A stretch of 64,000 nt of DNA from Artemia franciscana (taxonomy: Eukaryota; Arthropoda; Branchiopoda; Anostraca; Artemiidae), in assembly GCF_032884065.1 (NCBI RefSeq), contig NC_088864.1:21380994-21444993 (forward strand), in the 5' to 3' direction. The position numbers were made by a program, and so were the translations under genes. Numbering within the stretch: position 1 is the stretch's first letter; each line of letters begins with the position of its first letter. Positions 59,634 to 64,000 of this stretch are shown here, in pieces. The notes beneath the pieces were generated by a model. That model was not told the DNA's origin. It did no database searches and was given only the letters and a program-made list of their open reading frames with translations.

Positions 59634-59808
59634 TAATAGATTTCTACGTGAACATATGTCTTAAATATCCTGAATGACGTCACCGTCAAAGCAAAAATGA
59701 CGACAACTAATTTCATGACGTCAGTGGACACAGAAACATGACGTCACCTGATCCACAGACAGACACACAGACAGACAACTTATTTTTAAATATATAGATA
59801 TACTAGCT

Positions 59809-59837
59809 GTTGGGGTGGCGCTTCGCGCCACCCCAAC
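59809..59837 (-). other. Helitron-2 3' terminal hairpin
   Basis: Identical to the hairpin of Helitron-1, with CTAG at 59803-59806. Only 'TATA' separates this CTAG from the 5' TC of Helitron-1. Confidence 0.95.
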
Positions 59838-60052
59838 ACCTAGTTGGTGGGGCGCTTCGTGCCCCCCCAAGCCCCCTCGCGCGCGTAAGTCGTTACGCGC
59901 TATATTAGTTATGCGCCATTGTAGTTGTGTCCCTGTGTCCCATATGCAAAGCCGTATGTACTAATAATGACGTCATATACAAACGCTCTTTTTACAAACA
60001 AACAAACATGCATCCACATAACTCGTTTTTATATAGATAGATACAATACAAA

Positions 60053-60800
60053 TTAACTGCGTAAAACTTGCGAATAAACAACATTCTTCGCTGTCCAATT
60101 GTCGCTGCATATAAATACATTGTCAGGTTTACCGACCCTCGAACATGCAACGTACAATTGTCCATGGGAAAAACAATCAGGATTAAGATCTATACCACAT
60201 TTTTCTAATGATTGACCTTGAGCTTTGTTAATGGTGATTGCAAATACTAATCGAATTGGGAATTGCAATCTTTTAAATTGAAAAAGCAGATCCGTTGGAA
60301 TCATGGGAATGCGAGGAATAAGAACAGCCTCACCCTGATAAGGCCCTGTCAAGATTGTGGCCTCTATTAGGTTTTCCATTGTTTTTTTTACGGCAAGTCG
60401 CGTGCCATTGCAAAGCTTTGGTGGGTTGATATTTCTTAAAAGTATTATTGGTACGCCTATTTTTAGTTGTAGCACGTGTGGTGGAAACCCTGAAGGATCT
60501 ATGGAATTTAAAAATTCAGATGGATAATTAACCGCTTCATTTGGTTCCAAAACTGTGTCGACTGACTTGTAAAGGACTGCCTGGTCTCGAATCTTGTTCA
60601 AAACAATATTGTTGATTTCGTGGACGTCTATATTTTTGGGTGCGAGAATCGCTCTTTCACTTAGCCATTTATTATTTTTATAATTTTTAGAATATTCGGA
60701 AATACTTTTTCAATCAATTCATTTTTGGACGTCACTAAATTACAGAAATCAGCAGGTAGTTGTATACGTCCTGAAATTGAGTCTACTGTTTGACCAGAGT
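60053..60800 (-). pseudogene. Helitron-2 helicase C-terminus, second copy
   Basis: The upstream part (to about 60640) is frameshifted and reads ISGRIQLPADFCNLVTSKNE. The open frame 60601-60053 then gives SGFPPHVLQLKIGVPIILLR, FAITINKAQGQSLEKCGIDL (motifs V-VI of SF1B helicases) and GQLYVACSRVGKPDN, ending AKNVVYSQVLRS. Confidence 0.93.
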
Positions 60801-61056
60801 CATCGTTTTGCAATCGGACACGCATATATGTAGTTAATTTTAATATTTTTACGTGTGCCTATAAATTAGAATTTTTTAGGCAAGCATTCATTTCGTCTGC
60901 AGGAGTTAAACTACGTAAAAATTGCGAATATACAACATTCTTGGCTTTCCCATTGTCTCTGCATATACAAAGCCGTATGTACTAATAATGACATCATATG
61001 CAAACGCTCTTTTTACAAACAAACAAACATGCATACATACAACTCGTTTTTATATA

Positions 61057-61080
61057 GATAGATAGATAGATAGATAGATA
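61057..61080. repeat. (GATA)n microsatellite
   Basis: About six GATA units lie just after the stop of the first helicase C-terminal copy. Confidence 0.95.
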
Positions 61081-61109
61081 AAATACAAATTAACTGCGTA
61101 AAACTTGCG

Positions 61110-61530
61110 AATATACAACATTCTTCGCTGTCCAATTGTCGCTGCATATAAATAGATTGTCAGGTTTACCGACCCTCGAACATGCAACGTACAATTGTCA
61201 ATGGGAAAAACAATCAGTATTAAGATCTATACCACATTTTTCTAATGATTGACCTTGAGCTTTGTTAATGGTGATTGCAAATGCTAATCGAATTGGGAAT
61301 TGCAATCTTTTAAATTGAAAAGGCAGATCCGTTGGAATCTTGGGAATGCGAGGAATAAGAACAGCCTCACCCTCAAAAGGCCCTGTCAAGATTGTGGCCT
61401 CTATTAGGTTTTCCATTGTTTTTTTTACGGCAGGTCGAGTGCCATAGCAAAGCTTTGGTGGGTTTATATTTCTTAAAAGTATTATTGGTAGGCCTATTTT
61501 TAGTTGTAGCACGTGTGGTGGAAACCCTGA
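61110..61530 (-). pseudogene. Helitron-2 helicase C-terminus, first copy
   Basis: This is nearly the same protein as 60053-60530 but with an in-frame TGA at about 61198-61200, where the other copy has GGA (FSHGQLYVACSRV). Its start is fused to the Rep-side fragment by a large deletion. Confidence 0.92.
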
Positions 61531-61789
61531 GAATAATATCTCGAGGTAAAAACTGATCACCGACCATAACGATGGCCACTTCGTCGATAGTTGGAGCATT
61601 GTATCTACGCACATGTTGGCCAGGAGGCGTTTTGTCAGCGGAAATAACAATTTTATGCGTATAAGTAGGCATCAAATCGATGGCTGTTTTGAACAGACGC
61701 ACTAAATTATTATTTTCGTGGAAAAGATGTTGTAATTGGGAAACGATTGTCCTTTCAATGTTGGGAGAAATTTCGCAACGTGCATTCAA
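61531..61789 (-). pseudogene. Helitron-2 Rep-upstream fragment
   Basis: It encodes MNARCEISPNIERTIVSQLQ, then LVRLFKTAIDLMPTYTHKIV, QHVRRYNAPTIDEVAIVMVG and RDIIL, the conserved block that precedes the HUH region in Helitron Rep-helicase proteins. It ends abruptly at the deletion junction. Confidence 0.9.
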
Positions 61790-61794
61790 TTCAG

Positions 61795-62241
61795 AATTTT
61801 TAGTTTTTACGTTTTTTAGTTTTTTTTAGTTTTTTAGATGAATTTTTTTTTTTTAGTTTTTTACCTTTTTTTCTTTTTAGTTTTTATTGGTTTTTACCTT
61901 TTTTTAGCTTTTTATCTTTTTTATTTTTTTTATTTTTATTTTTAATTTTATTAGTAGGCCTATTCTTTTTCTCTTCTATTTTTCATTTTTCCTTTTTTTT
62001 AGTTTTTTTTAGTTTTTAGTTTTTTAAGTTTTTTCCTTTTTTAGTTTCTTTAATTTTTTTAGTTTTTCGGCTTTTTTATTTTTTTATTAGTTTTTAGTTT
62101 TTTTTGTAGTTTTTGCCTTTTTTTAGTTTTTTCAGTTTTTTTTTTAGTTTTTAGTTTTTTACCTTTTTTAGCCTAACCAGGATTTGAACCTGGGACCTTC
62201 ATTCTCCGTTCTGACACCCTCTCTCACCGAGTGACTACTCC
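61795..62241 (-). repeat. tRNA-derived SINE-like insertion with long A-rich tail
   Basis: On the minus strand the head (62241-62170) has a B box GGTTCAAATCC in a perfect 5-bp T-arm stem (62177-62193). A fair A box (TAGTCACTCGG, about 62227-62237) lies about 47 bases before it. The acceptor stem does not pair, so it is not a functional tRNA. It is followed by about 370 bases of CTAAAAA-like tail (62169-61795). This is SINE architecture, inside Helitron-2 near its 5' end. Confidence 0.7.
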
Positions 62242-62430
62242 AGCATGTTCATTTTGGTGTTTTAAATGGTATATTATTAACCAAATTAATGTGTTTTACA
62301 ATATACTAAGCATCGTCATAACAAAAATGACGGCAACTAATTTCATGACGTCAGCCGAAACATGACGTCACCTGATCCACAGATCCACAGACCCACAGAC
62401 AGACAGACAACTTATTTTTATATATATAGA

Positions 62431-63625
62431 TATATAAAATCCTTGTCCTGTGGGCGTGGGGGTCGTCATCTTCAAAGGCCTAATTTCTAGAGCTCTCAAT
62501 TACGTTGAATGATTGTCTCAAAATGTTGATTGGATGTGTTTGAGGAAACGGTGGGCGTGGGAGGAGGCGCTAGTCACCCCCTATCACTTTCGACTACTAA
62601 AACGGGCACAAGCTCTTACAATTTCCAGTCGAATGAGCTCTTTTTGGAGTTTCTACGACAACAGATGGCCATCTCAGAATTTCTGTCAGATACATTTCGG
62701 GAAAATACGAGCCGTGGAGGGGGTATTCACCCTCCAATCACTGAATCTTTAAAAGGCACTAGAACTTCTGATTATCAATCCAATGAGCCCCCTCCGAGGT
62801 TTATATGATCACTCTTTCTATATGTACCTTATAATTCCTCAGGGCATAATTACAACCCTTGCCCAAAGGGCTCTGGGAGGGTTGTCATCCTCAAAGACAC
62901 AATTTCTGTAACTTTAATTTACTTTAGGCAAAATGGCTATCTCAAAATTTTGATTGGATGTATTTGACAAGATGGTGGGCGTGGGAGGGAGTTAGTTGCC
63001 CTCCAATCACTTTCGACTATTAAAAAGAGTACTAGCCCTTTCAGTTTTAAATCGAATAAGCCTTTTTGAAGTTTTTACGCCAACAAATTGTCATTTCCAT
63101 CAGATACACTTAGGGAAAATACGAGGTGTTTGGGGAGGGGGCTATCCACCTTCCCATCCCTCTCTGAATCTCAAAAAGTGAAACAAAACTTCTGCTTAGA
63201 AATCCAATAAGCCCCATCGAAAGTTCATACGATCACCCTTTCTATATAAACCTTATATGCCCCCAGGGCGTAACTCTCAGCCCTTGCCCGGCTGAAAATA
63301 CGGAGGGGAGGGGTCATTCTCAAATACGTTATTTCCAGACCTTTCAACTATGTTGAACAAAATGGCTATCTCAAAATTGTTGATTGGATGTCTTTGGGGA
63401 AATGATGAGTATGGGAGGGTGTTAGTTAACCTCCAGTCACTTTTTGACTATTAAAAAGGGCACTAGCCCTTTCAATTTCCAATCGACTGAGCCCTTTTCG
63501 AAGCTTCAATGACAAATCCTTCGATACAAAGTGCCCTGGTTTAAAAAAAAAAATAATAATACATTTTACACACATCATTCATACATTTCATTCTTTACTT
63601 AGGCAGCGCTATTGCGCTGCCTATG
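62431..63625. repeat. Family A array, right part, with terminal hairpin
   Basis: About three units of about 400 bp ('ggg.gt.gtcatc.tcaaa', 'aatggctatctcaaaatttt', 'gattggatgt.tttg', 'ccctttcaatttccaatcga'). It ends in the perfect hairpin TAGGCAGCGC-TATT-GCGCTGCCTA (63600-63623), as at 6870-6891. Confidence 0.9.
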
Positions 63626-64000
63626 AGTAATCTTATTACTCTGGATTCTGTGACTTTGATTTGAGGGTTGTTTGTACTGAATTTTTGAATGAAGGAAGTA
63701 GCATGGGTTTTTACCAAAGCCAAATTTATTGATTTATTTACTAAACAAATATTTACAACGTACAGAATAACATTACTCTTCTAAGCTACCCATGAGCTTG
63801 CCTCAAGGCTGTTCAAAGGGGCAGTCTAGTACATCTTGAAAAACAAATATATTCTCAGTTAAAAAAAACACACTAAACCATTCTCTAATAACTATTTAAT
63901 AATTAGTGACAGATCATACAGGAACTAAATTAGCTCTTAAGAAATTTGGAGATTAGAGTTGATTGTAAAATGAAAGATGACAGCTGCAAACTTTATCCTT
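63626..64000. other. Non-coding right edge
   Basis: No feature was recognised beyond a small TGAGTAATC/TTATTACTC-type inverted pair directly after the family A hairpin. Confidence 0.5.

Larger units (their letters stand above)
57145..59798 (-). mobile_element. Helitron-1, internally deleted
   Basis: Both termini are readable on the minus strand. The 5' end is TC (59798-59797), followed by TATATATTTAAAAATAAGTT, and the 3' end is a 13-bp hairpin and CTAG (57148-57145). It sits between A and T, the standard Helitron target. Inside are the accessory ORF, a Rep segment with the two catalytic tyrosines, and the two outer parts of a PIF1-like helicase. The HUH region, the helicase core with Walker motifs and the helicase C-terminus are missing. 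It could not transpose by itself. The 3' region also contains a local duplication of 'KAKNVVYSQFLRSL' coding sequence (57310-57540). Confidence 0.95.
59803..62430 (-). mobile_element. Helitron-2, composite and deleted
   Basis: The 5' end is TC (62430-62429), followed by TATATATATAAAAATAAGTTG, and the 3' end is the same 13-bp hairpin plus CTAG (59806-59803). It is flanked by A on one side and T on the other. It contains a SINE-like insertion, a Rep N-terminal fragment fused to helicase C-terminus, then 3'-UTR-like sequence, then a second helicase C-terminal copy and the 3' end. The repeated C-terminus and internal 5'-end-like sequences (about 60036 and 61040) suggest nested or recombined copies. 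Confidence 0.92.

Noticed and set aside
62170-62241. A functional tRNA gene on the minus strand
   Set aside because: The T-arm and B box are good but the acceptor arms do not pair, and a long A-rich tail follows. It is better explained as a SINE head.

Overview
This is eukaryotic nuclear DNA: AT-rich, with split genes whose introns run to several kilobases, and more than half of it made of transposable-element debris. Two things suggest an invertebrate, probably an arthropod: the gene content (an ARAP/RhoGAP15B-like signalling gene) and the mix of Helitrons, Penelope-like elements, a pogo-type transposon and APE-type non-LTR retroposons. From memory, the dominant repeat family (R1 here) resembles repeats of brine shrimp (Artemia). 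I cannot verify that. No prokaryotic signal, CRISPR array or intact functional RNA gene was seen.

Host genes are all on the minus strand. (1) The 3' half of a multi-exon gene spans about 49.5 to 24.85 kb. Five consecutive exons (43892-43778, 39572-39330, 31405-31289, 27069-26942, 25024-24853) have good splice signals and matching phases. They encode a linker, a Ras-associating-like domain, a PH-like domain and a stop. Two further exons near 48.5-49.5 kb resemble the end of a RhoGAP domain. The order RhoGAP-RA-PH is that of ARAP proteins. (2) A 2.3-kb first coding exon (12245-9863) begins a separate gene. It encodes a mostly disordered N-terminus with NPF/DPF motifs, a recent in-frame 104-residue duplication and a PH-like domain, and its later exons lie beyond the left edge or were not recognised.

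Layout from left to right: 2.0-5.0 kb, decayed APE-type non-LTR retroposon; 5.9-6.9 kb, tandem repeat 'family A'; 7.5-8.2 kb, tandem repeat; 9.9-12.2 kb, PH-protein exon; 13.7-23 kb, degenerate R1 copies and several tandem or satellite arrays; 24.8-49.5 kb, the ARAP-like gene. Its introns hold satellites, a Helitron ORF fossil, R1 and foldback elements, a Penelope-like element with inverted terminal copies carrying hammerhead-like cores (34.6-36.3 kb), a pogo-type transposase fossil (39.6-42.5 kb), a CR1/L2-like 3' end and a large R1 composite. From 49.6 to 56.4 kb come more R1 and R2 repeats and a decayed ORF with a FDFK...CxFC...YHxxCYxxF pattern. From 56.8 to 63.6 kb a family A array is interrupted by two same-orientation Helitrons joined head to tail (57145-59798 and 59803-62430). 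The second carries a tRNA-like SINE with a long A-rich tail.

No complete autonomous element is present; every transposon ORF has stops, frameshifts or deletions. The most useful items for follow-up are the Helitron tandem with both termini readable, the hammerhead-like motifs, the long foldback hairpins inside introns, and the pogo subterminal repeats.
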